From Acinetobacter pullicarnis (GTDB taxonomy: Bacteria; Pseudomonadota; Gammaproteobacteria; Pseudomonadales; Moraxellaceae), in assembly GCF_006352475.1 (NCBI RefSeq), contig NZ_VCMZ01000001.1:3348001-3412000 (forward strand): 64,000 bases of DNA, read 5' to 3'. Below are positions 1 through 8,371 of the stretch, piece by piece. The notes below the pieces were generated by a model. The model saw only the letters and a program-made list of their open reading frames with translations, did not search any database and had not been told where the DNA came from. The position numbers were made by a program, and so were the translations under genes. How positions within the stretch are numbered: position 1 is the stretch's first letter; every line of letters starts with the position of its first letter.

Positions 1-237
1 CGCATTCTGTCTACACCTGCTGGTGCAGAGGCGACTGGCTTACATGCCGTTGACTCAATCAATGGCTGGACCTACATCATGAGTAACTTCCAGCATCCTG
101 GTGACTGGGGCGGTATTCACAATGTGGTTAAAGACCAATTAACCCCACTCATCGAGCAGAACTATGATGGTGGTTATGCCGCATCAGTGGGTTATATCAC
201 GGCTGATCCAATGCCATCAGTTGTGAAAAAAGTTTAA
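1..237 (+). CDS. PhoX-family (DUF839) phosphatase, C-terminal fragment
   Basis: An open frame runs from the window edge to a TAA stop and encodes 78 residues; the start lies outside the window. The fragment keeps the spacing R-x-L-x2-P-x-G-x-E-x-T-G followed by N-x-QHPG-x-W. The same pattern occurs near the end of the complete PhoX-family protein at 3295-5511 (RRFLTGPSGCEITG ... NVQHPGGEW). I infer a second DUF839/PhoX paralog, a family of periplasmic, usually Tat-exported alkaline phosphatases. Identity rests on the C-terminus only, so the substrate and the presence of a Tat signal cannot be judged. A hairpin terminator follows about 80 bp downstream. Confidence 0.7.
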   Translation, partial: RILSTPAGAEATGLHAVDSINGWTYIMSNFQHPGDWGGIHNVVKDQLTPLIEQNYDGGYAASVGYITADPMPSVVKKV

Positions 238-313
238 TTTATTCGTTACTTGCTGGTCTTTCTAACTAACCCAGACCATTCAACGTTGGCCTTTATTGTT
301 GAATAAGACCCGC

Positions 314-348
314 ATAAAAAATACCGACCTTGTGTCGGTATTTTTTAT
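314..348. terminator. Bidirectional rho-independent terminator
   Basis: A stem ATACCGAC / GTCGGTAT with a five-base loop is flanked by A6 on the left and T6 on the right. It can end the PhoX-type transcript from the left and the leftward AEC permease transcript from the right. Confidence 0.85.
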
Positions 349-382
349 GGGAAAAATAAACTGATATGGGCCAAATTGAGAT

Positions 383-1258
383 TCATAGCATGTGCAGTAC
401 AGCCGCATAAATGACAATGACCCCACAACTCACAAGCGTTCCTGCTGCAATATACTTGGCTGAAGTCCCAGTACCCTGATAATGGTTTTCCAACGCCACA
501 ATATTGGCTGCTGGCGGTAAACAAAATAATAAAAACAAAGACCCCAGCGCATGCGGTAAATCGGTCAATGGAAAATAAAAATACACCAACGTACAAATCA
601 GCATACCGCAGCAGAGTTTCAACATCGCCACTTTGGCACTGTGCCACACGTCGTCCCATGCAATTCGAGTCTGCCGTAACCACATCCCCAGCACACACAT
701 TCCACTAAAGCTCATTGCCCATTTTGCAAATAGATAAACTGCATCTATCCACTGATGTTGATCTAAATACTGAACTTGCAGCAAACGTAACAGTCCCGCA
801 ATCGCTAAAGCAATCACGGGTGGAGACTGGATGACTTTTTTAACAATCTTACCAAGTGGTTGCGTTTCTGTGCTAACAGCACTGACTGCCCAAACATTGC
901 CAAATAAGGAAACACCGATATACAGCGCAATCATCGGTGCGCTGGCTTCAGGGCCAAACAGTGCAATCGCAATTGGAAAACCCAACCACGCCATATTGGT
1001 ATAGCTAAAGCACAAGGCTTGTACACGGTCTTTATAAAGCAATGCATATAGCGCAAACAATACAATCGCGGTGCACAGACTCAGCAACACCAAACTTAAG
1101 CTGCCCTCTCGGTAATACACCATATTGTAGATGATCACGATTGGAATCAGCACACGGGTTAACACGGCCGAGAGCAGGGTTTTGAGCGCAGTGGCATTTG
1201 AGCAGTTGGCCAAGATCAAACCGCTGATCAAGGAAAACAAAGGGAATAATAAAACCAC
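383..1258 (-). CDS. AEC (auxin efflux carrier) family permease
   Basis: The frame encodes about 291 hydrophobic residues forming roughly ten membrane segments in two halves, the usual size and layout of bacterial AEC/PF03547 transporters. The family exports small organic anions or amino acids; the substrate here is unknown. The open frame continues upstream to 1651 through tatA, but that part is polar and is not family-like. I chose the GTG at 1258, just before the first hydrophobic segment (VVLLFPLFSLISGLILAN), with a weak AGAAG seven bases upstream. An in-frame ATG at 1342 is the alternative. The gene is divergent from tatABC and converges on the terminator at 314-348. Confidence 0.75.
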   Translation of the reverse strand: MVLLFPLFSLISGLILANCSNATALKTLLSAVLTRVLIPIVIIYNMVYYREGSLSLVLLSLCTAIVLFALYALLYKDRVQALCFSYTNMAWLGFPIAIALFGPEASAPMIALYIGVSLFGNVWAVSAVSTETQPLGKIVKKVIQSPPVIALAIAGLLRLLQVQYLDQHQWIDAVYLFAKWAMSFSGMCVLGMWLRQTRIAWDDVWHSAKVAMLKLCCGMLICTLVYFYFPLTDLPHALGSLFLLFCLPPAANIVALENHYQGTGTSAKYIAAGTLVSCGVIVIYAAVLHML

Positions 1259-1454
1259 AGATGAACTTCTAGTATTTAATTTCCGCTTGATACTAGCATG
1301 GCTAAATGTTTGGCAGCCAGCGTATTGGCTTAGCCTTGGCATCACATAAACACCGTGCAGTGATGGAGTGTTGTCTTCGAATTGCAACAATTTGGTCACG
1401 GCCTTGTCATCAATAACTGCTGAGATAGCTAGCATTATCAAAGGAGTATTAAAG

Positions 1455-1679
1455 ATGGCTGGCTTATCAATTTGGCATGTGCTGATTTTTGCCATTGTGG
1501 TGATTTTATTGTTCGGTACTGCAAAACTAAAGAACCTCGGCAAAGATGTCGGTGGAGCAGTTAAAGACTTTAAAAAATCGATTAAAGAAGATGAAGCCAC
1601 GACAGCAGCACTGAATGAGCCGCGTACCTTGGAGCACCAAAGCAGCACCACAGATACAAACGCAACAGTGAAACACTAA
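1455..1679 (+). CDS. tatA: Twin-arginine translocase subunit TatA
   Basis: TatA forms the protein-conducting assembly of the Tat system, which moves folded proteins across the inner membrane. The 74-residue product has a short N-terminal membrane segment ([18 protein letters not shown]), the hinge before [20 protein letters not shown], and an amphipathic helix followed by a polar tail, all as in the family. The start at 1455 is set by AAGGAG at 1441-1446; the frame is open further upstream but has no second good ribosome site. It is the first gene of tatABC, 17 bp before tatB. Confidence 0.95.
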   Translation: MAGLSIWHVLIFAIVVILLFGTAKLKNLGKDVGGAVKDFKKSIKEDEATTAALNEPRTLEHQSSTTDTNATVKH

Positions 1680-1696
1680 GCTGGGAGGCGCTAGGC

Positions 1697-2248
1697 ATGC
1701 TTGATATCGGATTCTCTGAACTTTTGGTTTTTGGCATTATTGGCCTGTTGGTTCTCGGACCAGAGAAACTGCCGCAGGCCTTACGTTCTGCTGCACGCTA
1801 TTATCATAAATTCAAAAGCACCATCAGCAATCTACAAAATGATATTGATCGTGAATTACGTGTCTCAGAGTTACGTGAGCAAATGAAAAATGAAATGGAC
1901 CGCATTCAAGCACTTGAACAAAAAATGCAGGCGCAAATGCAACAGTTACAACAACAAAAAATAATGGATGAACCCGCGCAAGCCGCTGCAGAAATGCAGT
2001 CCAGCATGCAGGTTAAGACCGCAACCGTTGCACCTTCGCCAATGTATGCACCATTAAGTGAGCAGCACCCCTTGCATCATAAACAACGACGTCAACAAGC
2101 AGCGTCTCATCCACAAGATGGGATGTATGCCGCGATGCCACTGACTTATTGTGCGACAGCTTGGTTCAAGCAAGATCGTTGCAATCGTACAAGTTCAGTG
2201 CCTTATCCTTACCCCGCATTGAACACAGATTATCAGGTGGCCGTATGA
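1697..2248 (+). CDS. tatB: Sec-independent translocase subunit TatB
   Basis: TatB pairs with TatC to form the receptor for twin-arginine signal peptides. The product starts MLDIGFSELLVFGIIGLLVLGPEKLP, which keeps the conserved Glu in the membrane segment (position 8) and the GPEKLP hinge. A long Gln/Met-rich amphipathic helix (about residues 40-95) and a variable, low-complexity tail follow. At 183 residues it is of usual size. GGGAGG lies upstream of the ATG at 1697. Its TGA overlaps the tatC start in an ATGA junction, which suggests translational coupling. Confidence 0.95.
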   Translation: MLDIGFSELLVFGIIGLLVLGPEKLPQALRSAARYYHKFKSTISNLQNDIDRELRVSELREQMKNEMDRIQALEQKMQAQMQQLQQQKIMDEPAQAAAEMQSSMQVKTATVAPSPMYAPLSEQHPLHHKQRRQQAASHPQDGMYAAMPLTYCATAWFKQDRCNRTSSVPYPYPALNTDYQVAV

Positions 2249-3060
2249 GCAACTCACTCAGTCCAGAAATACTACAACCCGCAGTAGCAAAGGCCAATGA
2301 TGCAGAAGATCAAGCATCGTTGGCTGCAATGCCCATCACTCAACATTTAACCGTTCTTCGCCAGCATTTGGTCAAAATCGTCGCGGTATTACTGGGCTTC
2401 TTTTTTTGCTTACTGCCGTTCGCCAATAAAACCTATTCCACCTTGTCCGAACCACTTCGTGCGCAATTACCAGCGCAGTCCACCATGATTGCCACCGATG
2501 TGACTGCCACGTTTATGGCACCGTTCAAGCTGAATTTTTTTATTGCAATTTTATTGGCGATGCCTTTTATTATTTATCAGCTCTGGTCCTTTGTGAAACC
2601 TGCGTTGTTTGAAAAAGAAAAAAGTCTCGCCTTTCCACTGCTCTTTGGCAGTATCGTGTTGTTCTATGCCGGTATTGCTTTTGCCTACTTCGTTGCCTTG
2701 CCATCCATTTTGCACTTTTTTATCAGCGTTTCACCCGATACCGTCGCGCCCATGACCGACATCAACAGTTATCTCAGCTTCTGTTTAAAACTGTTTTTAG
2801 TATTCGGTCTCACCTTTGAAATCCCAATTATTACCTTGGTATTAATTTTAATTGGTCTGGTCAACACCCAAACCTTGGTTGAAAAAAGACGCTTTATTAT
2901 TGTGGGCTGTTTTTTCGTTGCGATGTTTGCCACACCACCAGATGCAATTTCAATGGTGATGCTGGCTGTCCCAATGTGGCTGCTGTTTGAAGTGGGTTTG
3001 TTCTTTGGCAAACTATTAGAAAAACGTAAAAATACAGCAGATGCTGAAAGCAATGCCTAA
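2245..3060 (+). CDS. tatC: Sec-independent translocase subunit TatC
   Basis: TatC is the six-helix core that binds twin-arginine signal peptides. The 271-residue product has the family landmarks: MPITQHLTVLRQHLVK near residue 31, the LLAMPFIIYQLWSFVKPALFEKEK loop in the middle, and the late FGLTFEIPI segment. An earlier in-frame start at 2149 lies inside tatB and is rejected; the ATGA overlap with tatB sets the start at 2245. A terminator follows at 3095-3118, so tatABC is a complete unit. A likely client, the Tat-signal PhoX protein, is the next gene. Confidence 0.95.
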   Translation: MSNSLSPEILQPAVAKANDAEDQASLAAMPITQHLTVLRQHLVKIVAVLLGFFFCLLPFANKTYSTLSEPLRAQLPAQSTMIATDVTATFMAPFKLNFFIAILLAMPFIIYQLWSFVKPALFEKEKSLAFPLLFGSIVLFYAGIAFAYFVALPSILHFFISVSPDTVAPMTDINSYLSFCLKLFLVFGLTFEIPIITLVLILIGLVNTQTLVEKRRFIIVGCFFVAMFATPPDAISMVMLAVPMWLLFEVGLFFGKLLEKRKNTADAESNA

Positions 3061-3094
3061 CCAATAAAAATAACGATCGCCCGTTTTCCATCAC

Positions 3095-3118
3095 AAGCAG
3101 CGCAAGCTGCTTTTTTTT
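3095..3118 (+). terminator. Rho-independent terminator of tatABC
   Basis: The stem AAGCAGC / GCTGCTT closes a GCAA tetraloop and runs into eight T residues, 35 bp after the tatC stop. Confidence 0.9.
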
Positions 3119-3215
3119 ATTACCGCCAAACCAACGAGCCAAATGATTAAACATATAAATTTTCAATAAATAAGACTTTAATAAATAAAAGTTTTTTAAC
3201 CAAACCATCATCTAA

Positions 3216-3244
3216 CTGTCAAATGACTTAAATATAACTCGATT
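3216..3244 (+). promoter_or_regulatory. Possible Pho-box-like direct repeats
   Basis: Three seven-base units starting with CT (CTGTCAA, CTTAAAT, CTCGATT) begin at 3216, 3227 and 3238, exactly 11 bp apart. This is the helical spacing of PhoB boxes (consensus CTGTCAT-N4-CTGTCAT). Only the first unit matches well. The position, 50-80 bp before a PhoX-type phosphatase, makes PhoB control plausible but unproven. Confidence 0.35.
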
Positions 3245-3294
3245 AGATTGAAGCGATCATTGTTTAGATTAATCAAATACTTAAGGAAAACTCC

Positions 3295-5511
3295 ATGACC
3301 GAGCAGACGCCACAGCATGAAGACAATGTTTATGATAGCAATCCATCTGGAAATCCAGAATTCCGTAGTTTATTTGATCAAAAAATCTCACGCCGTAACT
3401 TAATTACCAAATCTGCTGGTGGGGCCGTTGCATTAACCCTCGCAACAACTTTAGTTGGGTGTGGCAGCGATGATAACGACAATGTCACTGGAACACTTCC
3501 ACCTGAGGTTGATAAACAACCCCTTCCAAAAGCTTTAACCTTTAAGCCTGTTGAAAAAAACACATTAAATGCTTTCACCGTACCTGAAGGCTATGAAGCA
3601 CGCGTTCTTTTCGCTTTGGGCGATCCAATCAACACAGCATATGCAGAATGGGATGATCAAAATATTGCATCAGGTCCAAGCTTTGCTATGCGTTCGGGTG
3701 ACAATCATGATGGGATGAGCTTTTTTGGCTTAGATCAAGCGAAGGGACGTTATGATGCCCAAGTCTCTGATCAAGGTCTATTGGTCTTAAATCATGAATA
3801 TATCAACCAAAAACATTTACATCCGATTCCTAACACCACACGTGACTTGATTCGCTCAGAAGACGAAGTCATCCGCGAAGTGAACTGTCATGGTGTTTCG
3901 GTTATTCACGTAATCAAAGATCCAAAAACACAAGAAGTTAAAATCAATAAAAACTCGCCATTTAGCCGTCGTATTACCGCTGCATCTCGTATTGAATTTT
4001 CTGGGCCAGTGAAAGGCCATGCCTTAGTTAAAACCAAAACCAGCCCAGATGGGTCGTTTACCTTAGGTACGCACAATAACTGTGGTAACGGCTACACCCC
4101 TTGGGGCACCTACCTCACCACTGAAGAAAACTTTGATGGCTATCTTGCGCGTAATGCCGATGACAATCGTCAAGACTTGGTCGAAAATGCGCTAACACGT
4201 TATAAAATTGACAAAGGTCAAAGTGCTCAATATAAATGGAACACGCCAAAAGCATCGATTTTAAACCAAGACATGTACGATCGTTGGAATACATCGATTA
4301 CGGCAGACAAGGCAGAAAAAGACTATCGCAATAGCGCCAACTGCTTTGGTTGGATTGTTGAGATCGATCCATTTGATGGCCGTCAAGATCCAGTTAAACG
4401 AACAGCATTAGGTCGTTTTGCCCATGAGGACTGTCGCAGCAGTCGTGCCATTCAAGGTCAACAGCTCGCCTTTTATATGGGTGATGACTCTACTGGTGAA
4501 TATATTTATAAATTTGTCTCCGATGCCAAATGGGATGCAAAAGATGTCAACGGTGGTTATCGCGCTGGCGACAAATATATGAACGCAGGAAAGCTATACG
4601 TTGCTAAATTCAACTTCGATGAAGCCACACAAAAGGCACACGGAGAATGGGTTGAGCTCACTATCAATAATTCGCGTATTTCCGCTTATGATAAATATAA
4701 GTTTGCTGATCAAGCTGATGTCTTGATTCACACGCGTCTTGCCGCAGATGCCGTGGGTGCGACCAAAATGGATCGTCCAGAATGGTGTGCTGTTAATCCA
4801 ACGAATGGTGAGGTCTACATTACCCTGACCAATAACTCCAATCGTGGTAAAAGCTATGCAACTGATGCAGCTAACCCACGTAACTACTTCGACCAAGACA
4901 GTGGCAAAACTGACCTAAAAGGCAATATCAACGGTCATATTATTCGTCTACGTGAAAGTGAAAACCAAACTACTGCAACCAAATTCGAATGGGATATCTT
5001 CTTATTTGGGGCTGAGCAAGATTCACTGCCAAACGTCAACCTTTCTGGTTTAACCGATGCCAATGACTTCTCTAGTCCAGATGGGATGTGGTTTGACCCA
5101 CGTGGTGTACTGTGGATCCAAACTGATGATGGTGCTTATACAGATGAAACCAACTGTATGATGCTTGCCGCATTACCGGGTCAAGTCGGAGATGGCAGCG
5201 TGGCGAAAGCCAAATCTGGTGATCAATCCCAAGTTACGGTTCAAGGAGCAACACTTAACGACAGTAAATTACGTCGTTTCCTCACTGGCCCTTCAGGTTG
5301 TGAAATCACTGGCGTGACCATGACACCCGATTACAAAGCCATTTTTGTCAATGTACAGCATCCAGGCGGTGAGTGGCCATCCAACCATCCGAAGGCACTG
5401 AATGCAAGCTTAGGCAAAGGCACACGTCCACGTTCTGCAACAGTCGTCATTACCCGCAAAGATGGCAAAATCATTGTGGGTGAAGATCTAGAGCAAGTGA
5501 AAAAAGCATAA
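3295..5511 (+). CDS. PhoX-family (DUF839) Tat-exported phosphatase, probable lipoprotein
   Basis: The 738-residue product has a twin-arginine signal: SRRNLITK with the arginines at 33-34, a hydrophobic stretch, then TLVGC with Cys56, which could act as a lipobox cysteine. The mature part is a DUF839/PhoX domain, recognisable from HNNCGNGYTPWGTYLTTEEN near residue 260 and the C-terminal NVQHPGGEWPSNHP. PhoX enzymes are calcium/iron-dependent alkaline phosphatases of the cell envelope that release phosphate from organic esters. The protein folds before export, so the neighbouring tatABC operon is a sensible partner. ATG 3295 is preceded by AAGGAAAACTCC. The alternative is a DUF839 protein with another phosphoesterase substrate. 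Confidence 0.9.
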   Translation: MTEQTPQHEDNVYDSNPSGNPEFRSLFDQKISRRNLITKSAGGAVALTLATTLVGCGSDDNDNVTGTLPPEVDKQPLPKALTFKPVEKNTLNAFTVPEGYEARVLFALGDPINTAYAEWDDQNIASGPSFAMRSGDNHDGMSFFGLDQAKGRYDAQVSDQGLLVLNHEYINQKHLHPIPNTTRDLIRSEDEVIREVNCHGVSVIHVIKDPKTQEVKINKNSPFSRRITAASRIEFSGPVKGHALVKTKTSPDGSFTLGTHNNCGNGYTPWGTYLTTEENFDGYLARNADDNRQDLVENALTRYKIDKGQSAQYKWNTPKASILNQDMYDRWNTSITADKAEKDYRNSANCFGWIVEIDPFDGRQDPVKRTALGRFAHEDCRSSRAIQGQQLAFYMGDDSTGEYIYKFVSDAKWDAKDVNGGYRAGDKYMNAGKLYVAKFNFDEATQKAHGEWVELTINNSRISAYDKYKFADQADVLIHTRLAADAVGATKMDRPEWCAVNPTNGEVYITLTNNSNRGKSYATDAANPRNYFDQDSGKTDLKGNINGHIIRLRESENQTTATKFEWDIFLFGAEQDSLPNVNLSGLTDANDFSSPDGMWFDPRGVLWIQTDDGAYTDETNCMMLAALPGQVGDGSVAKAKSGDQSQVTVQGATLNDSKLRRFLTGPSGCEITGVTMTPDYKAIFVNVQHPGGEWPSNHPKALNASLGKGTRPRSATVVITRKDGKIIVGEDLEQVKKA

Positions 5512-5535
5512 ACCTTTTGCTTGATTTTAAAGCCG

Positions 5536-5566
5536 CGCCTAGGCCGAGTTAAACTCGGCCTAGGCG
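5536..5566. terminator. Long perfect stem-loop between convergent genes
   Basis: A 15-bp arm (CGCCTAGGCCGAGTT) is followed after one base by its exact complement, giving a very stable hairpin. It lies between the stop of the PhoX gene and the stop of the leftward NRDE gene. The T-run on the right is weak (TGTTTCATT), so it may end transcription in both directions or only protect 3' ends. Confidence 0.7.
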
Positions 5567-5573
5567 TGTTTCA

Positions 5574-6341
5574 TTATATTTGAATTTGAATCAACTCACC
5601 TTGCCTTGCACCCTGTTGTGATTTTTCTATCCAATCCAACCCACGGCTGCTGATTCGAAGCAAGTTGGAACAACGTGTGCCATAACTTGGACTTTGAATA
5701 AAGGTCGATGACAGTAAATGTTCCATTTCAGCCCGAATGCCCGTTTCAGGTAATAATTGGGGAATGACTTTGCGCTCATCTTCAAGCACCTCCCAAGCTG
5801 CCGCACAAATTGCTGTTTCCGCAATATTTTGTTGAAGCATTGGCAAAAATTCTTGGGTAAAACGTTTACGTAAATGTTGGGTCTTTACCCAATCCTCACT
5901 CATCAAACCATTGGACACCACATACACCCCATGCGCCAATACTTGCGGTGCTTCCCCCCGATTACTCATATAAACTGCTTGTTGTCGATCCCCCACAAAT
6001 AAGTTAAAACCGGCATAGTCACATTGGTGTTTATCCAGGGCCTGTGCAAAACGAATCGGACTTTGATCTGTGCTTAAATACTGTTGAATCAACTCACCAC
6101 GCGAAGTTGTATATTGGGTTTGATCCTGACCATCGCGAAAGTTGGTCACAATCGCCCAACGCCCTGTCGCAGTCACGCCCATCCACGTGCCACCGGACTG
6201 TAAATCTTGCCCCGCAATAATCGGGCTATTCGGCCACGTTTTTAATGCTGCGGTCGGTCGCGCATAAAACTCATCTCGATTGGAGATCAGACATAATGGC
6301 AATTGATCAAGTAATTGCCATGCAAAAGCTACAATACACAT
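5574..6341 (-). CDS. NRDE (TANGO2-like) family protein
   Basis: The 255-residue product begins MCIVAFAWQLL and contains the family motif SNRDEFYARP at residues 20-29, followed by the typical SGGTWMGVT and WAIVTNFRD blocks. The initiator-adjacent cysteine (Cys2) is conserved in NRDE proteins (PF05742) and recalls N-terminal nucleophile hydrolases. Cellular function is not established; eukaryotic TANGO2 members are linked to lipid and haem handling. There is no signal peptide. The gene is monocistronic, converging on the PhoX gene and divergent from lgt. Confidence 0.88.
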   Translation of the reverse strand: MCIVAFAWQLLDQLPLCLISNRDEFYARPTAALKTWPNSPIIAGQDLQSGGTWMGVTATGRWAIVTNFRDGQDQTQYTTSRGELIQQYLSTDQSPIRFAQALDKHQCDYAGFNLFVGDRQQAVYMSNRGEAPQVLAHGVYVVSNGLMSEDWVKTQHLRKRFTQEFLPMLQQNIAETAICAAAWEVLEDERKVIPQLLPETGIRAEMEHLLSSTFIQSPSYGTRCSNLLRISSRGLDWIEKSQQGARQGELIQIQI

Positions 6342-6433
6342 AATTCGGTCTCGCTGAGTTTACACATTGAATGTACAACATTTTTCCGAAGTTTCAGCTA
6401 GAATCTGTGCAAAATATTAAACAAGGAGCAGCA

Positions 6434-7252
6434 ATGCTGACCTACCCAAATATTGATCCGGTGGCATTGGCACTCGGACCTGTACAAGTACATTGGTATG
6501 GACTGATGTATTTATTAGCATTCTTATGTGCTTGGGGGCTTGCAAATTATCGTGCCAAACAACGCGACAGTTGGAATGCCGAAATGGTCTCCGACTTGGT
6601 CTTTTATGGCGCACTTGGTGTGGTACTCGGTGGTCGCTTCGGCTATGTGCTGTTCTATGAATTTGATAAATTTTTAGTTGATCCAATCTGGTTATTTAAA
6701 GTCTGGACCGGTGGAATGAGCTTCCACGGCGGTTTTCTGGGTGTGATGTTTGCCATGTTATTTTGGTGCCACAAATACAAGAAAACTTGGTTTGAAACCC
6801 TCGATTTTATTGCTCCCTGTGTACCAACAGGTTTGATGTTTGGTCGTTTAGGCAATTTTATTGGCGGTGAACTCTATGGCCGTCAAGTCACTGATCCCAA
6901 CTTTGCCTTGGGCATGATCTTTCCAACCGATCCCCTGCAACTGATTCGTCATCCATCACAAATCTATCAAGCAATCTGCGAAGGCTTATTGCTGTTTATT
7001 CTGTTGTGGTGGTTTAGTAGTAAGCCACGTCCACGTATGGCCGTTTCTGCTGTGTTTTTAATGGGATATGGCGTGGCACGATTTGTGATTGAATTCTTCC
7101 GTGAACCTGACGCAGACCAAGGCTATATCTTATTTGGCTGGATGACCAAAGGACAGATTTTATCCTTCCCAATGATCTTGGTTGGTCTCTGGATGATTTG
7201 GTATGCCTACAAGAAAAATGTCTTCGACTGGGGCCCACGCAAAAACACATAA
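6434..7252 (+). CDS. lgt: Prolipoprotein diacylglyceryl transferase Lgt
   Basis: Lgt transfers diacylglycerol from phosphatidylglycerol to the lipobox cysteine of prelipoproteins in the inner membrane, the first step of lipoprotein maturation. The 272-residue product has the expected seven-helix profile. It carries the Lgt signature GRLGNFIGGELYGR near residue 140, the VHWYGLMYLLAF N-terminal segment, GGRFGYVLFY near residue 70 and RHPSQIYQA near residue 175. The start at 6434 follows AAGGAG at 6423-6428; an upstream in-frame start at 6371 lacks a ribosome site. Several lipoproteins in this window would be its clients. Confidence 0.96.
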   Translation: MLTYPNIDPVALALGPVQVHWYGLMYLLAFLCAWGLANYRAKQRDSWNAEMVSDLVFYGALGVVLGGRFGYVLFYEFDKFLVDPIWLFKVWTGGMSFHGGFLGVMFAMLFWCHKYKKTWFETLDFIAPCVPTGLMFGRLGNFIGGELYGRQVTDPNFALGMIFPTDPLQLIRHPSQIYQAICEGLLLFILLWWFSSKPRPRMAVSAVFLMGYGVARFVIEFFREPDADQGYILFGWMTKGQILSFPMILVGLWMIWYAYKKNVFDWGPRKNT

Positions 7253-7290
7253 ATATCAATAGATACAATAAAAACCGAATGGTTTAAATC

Positions 7291-7343
7291 GGCCGATCCG
7301 CAATCTATCTCGGTATAAATTGCGGATCGGCCTTTGTATTTTT
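7291..7343 (+). terminator. Terminator of lgt with large loop
   Basis: Arms GGCCGATCCGCAAT (7291-7304) and its exact complement (7319-7332) enclose a 14-base loop. TTTGTATTTTT follows, consistent with a rho-independent terminator for lgt. Confidence 0.8.
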
Positions 7344-7415
7344 CAATATTGAAGCGTAGTTTTATGCTAGAGTTTGCGCACATAAAGCACTGAATAGAAT
7401 GGTGGGTAAATACAA

Positions 7416-7802
7416 ATGCTTGAGTTTTGGTTTGATCCTAAAATATCGGTACTGCGTAAGTTAGGTATTTTCATGGTGATCGCATTGATTACAGGGACTC
7501 TATTTTATATTCAAGCATTGCCACTTGATGCCATTTTAATGTTTGTCGGTACCGGCATTATTTTTCTGATCAGTCGTTATTGCAAACTCTATTTCTTTAC
7601 TCAAAATCCCAATGGCCGATTAGCACGCCTTTGTACTTGGATTCCGATTGCCATCCTGTTGGCCTTATTGTTTGCCAAAGCACAACAAGAACTGCTGCTG
7701 CTTGGTGTACAAGGCATTGGCTTTATGGCCCTAGCAAGCTGTATATTTTCTCCGCTGTCACTGCTGAATAAAAACAACCCACCGCAAGCGCCCAAACAAT
7801 GA
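7416..7802 (+). CDS. Small inner-membrane protein, first of a tandem pair
   Basis: The 128-residue product is mostly hydrophobic, with about four membrane segments (residues 15-33, 37-53, 71-86, 91-113) and a polar KNNPPQAPKQ tail. I do not recognise the family. It resembles the next gene in length, in the opening M-[LI]-x-FW pattern, and in a matching VQGIGFMAL / AQVIGFTAL block in the last helix, so the two are tandem paralogs. Its TGA overlaps the ATG of the second copy (ATGA), which predicts coupled translation. The start ATG 7416 is preceded only by a weak GGTGGG. Confidence 0.7.
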   Translation: MLEFWFDPKISVLRKLGIFMVIALITGTLFYIQALPLDAILMFVGTGIIFLISRYCKLYFFTQNPNGRLARLCTWIPIAILLALLFAKAQQELLLLGVQGIGFMALASCIFSPLSLLNKNNPPQAPKQ

Positions 7803-8170
7803 TTGATTTCTGGTATTCCGAACGCTGTAGTCGCAACATCAAATTGATGATCTATGCCATGACCATCGGCATTTTATATTACTGCTCAAGCATCGCTAAA
7901 CTGAATACGCTGTTTAGCAGCATTGCGCTCTTGATCGGCATTTCAATTCATGTGTTTCGGCAGCTACAACTTAAATTCATCTCAGTCGACCATCCACGAC
8001 CAGGGCTCAACTTGCTACTCAGTAGGCTGCCCTTGCTCGCGCTAATTGTCATCTTGCTGTATTTACCCATGACAGATCGACTGGTTTATTCGGCACAAGT
8101 GATCGGTTTTACAGCACTCGGATTCTTTCTGGTGTCGCATTACAGCCAACGCGCGCGACGTGATGATTAA
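7799..8170 (+). CDS. Small inner-membrane protein, second of a tandem pair
   Basis: The product has 123 residues and about four membrane segments, ending in a basic tail (YSQRARRDD). It aligns end to end with the preceding gene: an FW motif at the start, a charged loop in the middle and AQVIGFTALGFFLVS in the final helix. Divergence is considerable, so the duplication is old. No enzymatic motif is visible. The pair could form a hetero-oligomer, but this is inference from the overlap only. Confidence 0.7.
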   Translation: MIDFWYSERCSRNIKLMIYAMTIGILYYCSSIAKLNTLFSSIALLIGISIHVFRQLQLKFISVDHPRPGLNLLLSRLPLLALIVILLYLPMTDRLVYSAQVIGFTALGFFLVSHYSQRARRDD

Positions 8171-8322
8171 ATCGATTGGCTAAAAACAATGGAAAATATT
8201 GTGAACTATGCGGTGCTGATGTTAAAAATATCTGAATATCAAGGGCCCGATTTTATTTTAGGTATTTTCAAGAAAATACTTGGTTGTCAGGAGAATATGG
8301 CGAATATCTGCCATAACGCTGG

Positions 8323-8351
8323 ATACGAGACCATCACAGATGATCTCGTAT
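8323..8351. terminator. Hairpin between convergent genes
   Basis: Thirteen-base arms (ATACGAGACCATC / GATGATCTCGTAT) with one mismatch and a three-base loop lie between the end of the small membrane pair and the leftward HxlR gene. There is no clear T-run on either side, so its role as terminator is only probable. Confidence 0.5.
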
Positions 8352-8371
8352 TGATGCTTTGATGGCTTAGC

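Noticed and set aside
345..698. 117-residue minus-strand frame with several cysteines
   Set aside because: It is an out-of-frame shadow of the AEC permease gene and overlaps the terminator at 314-348.
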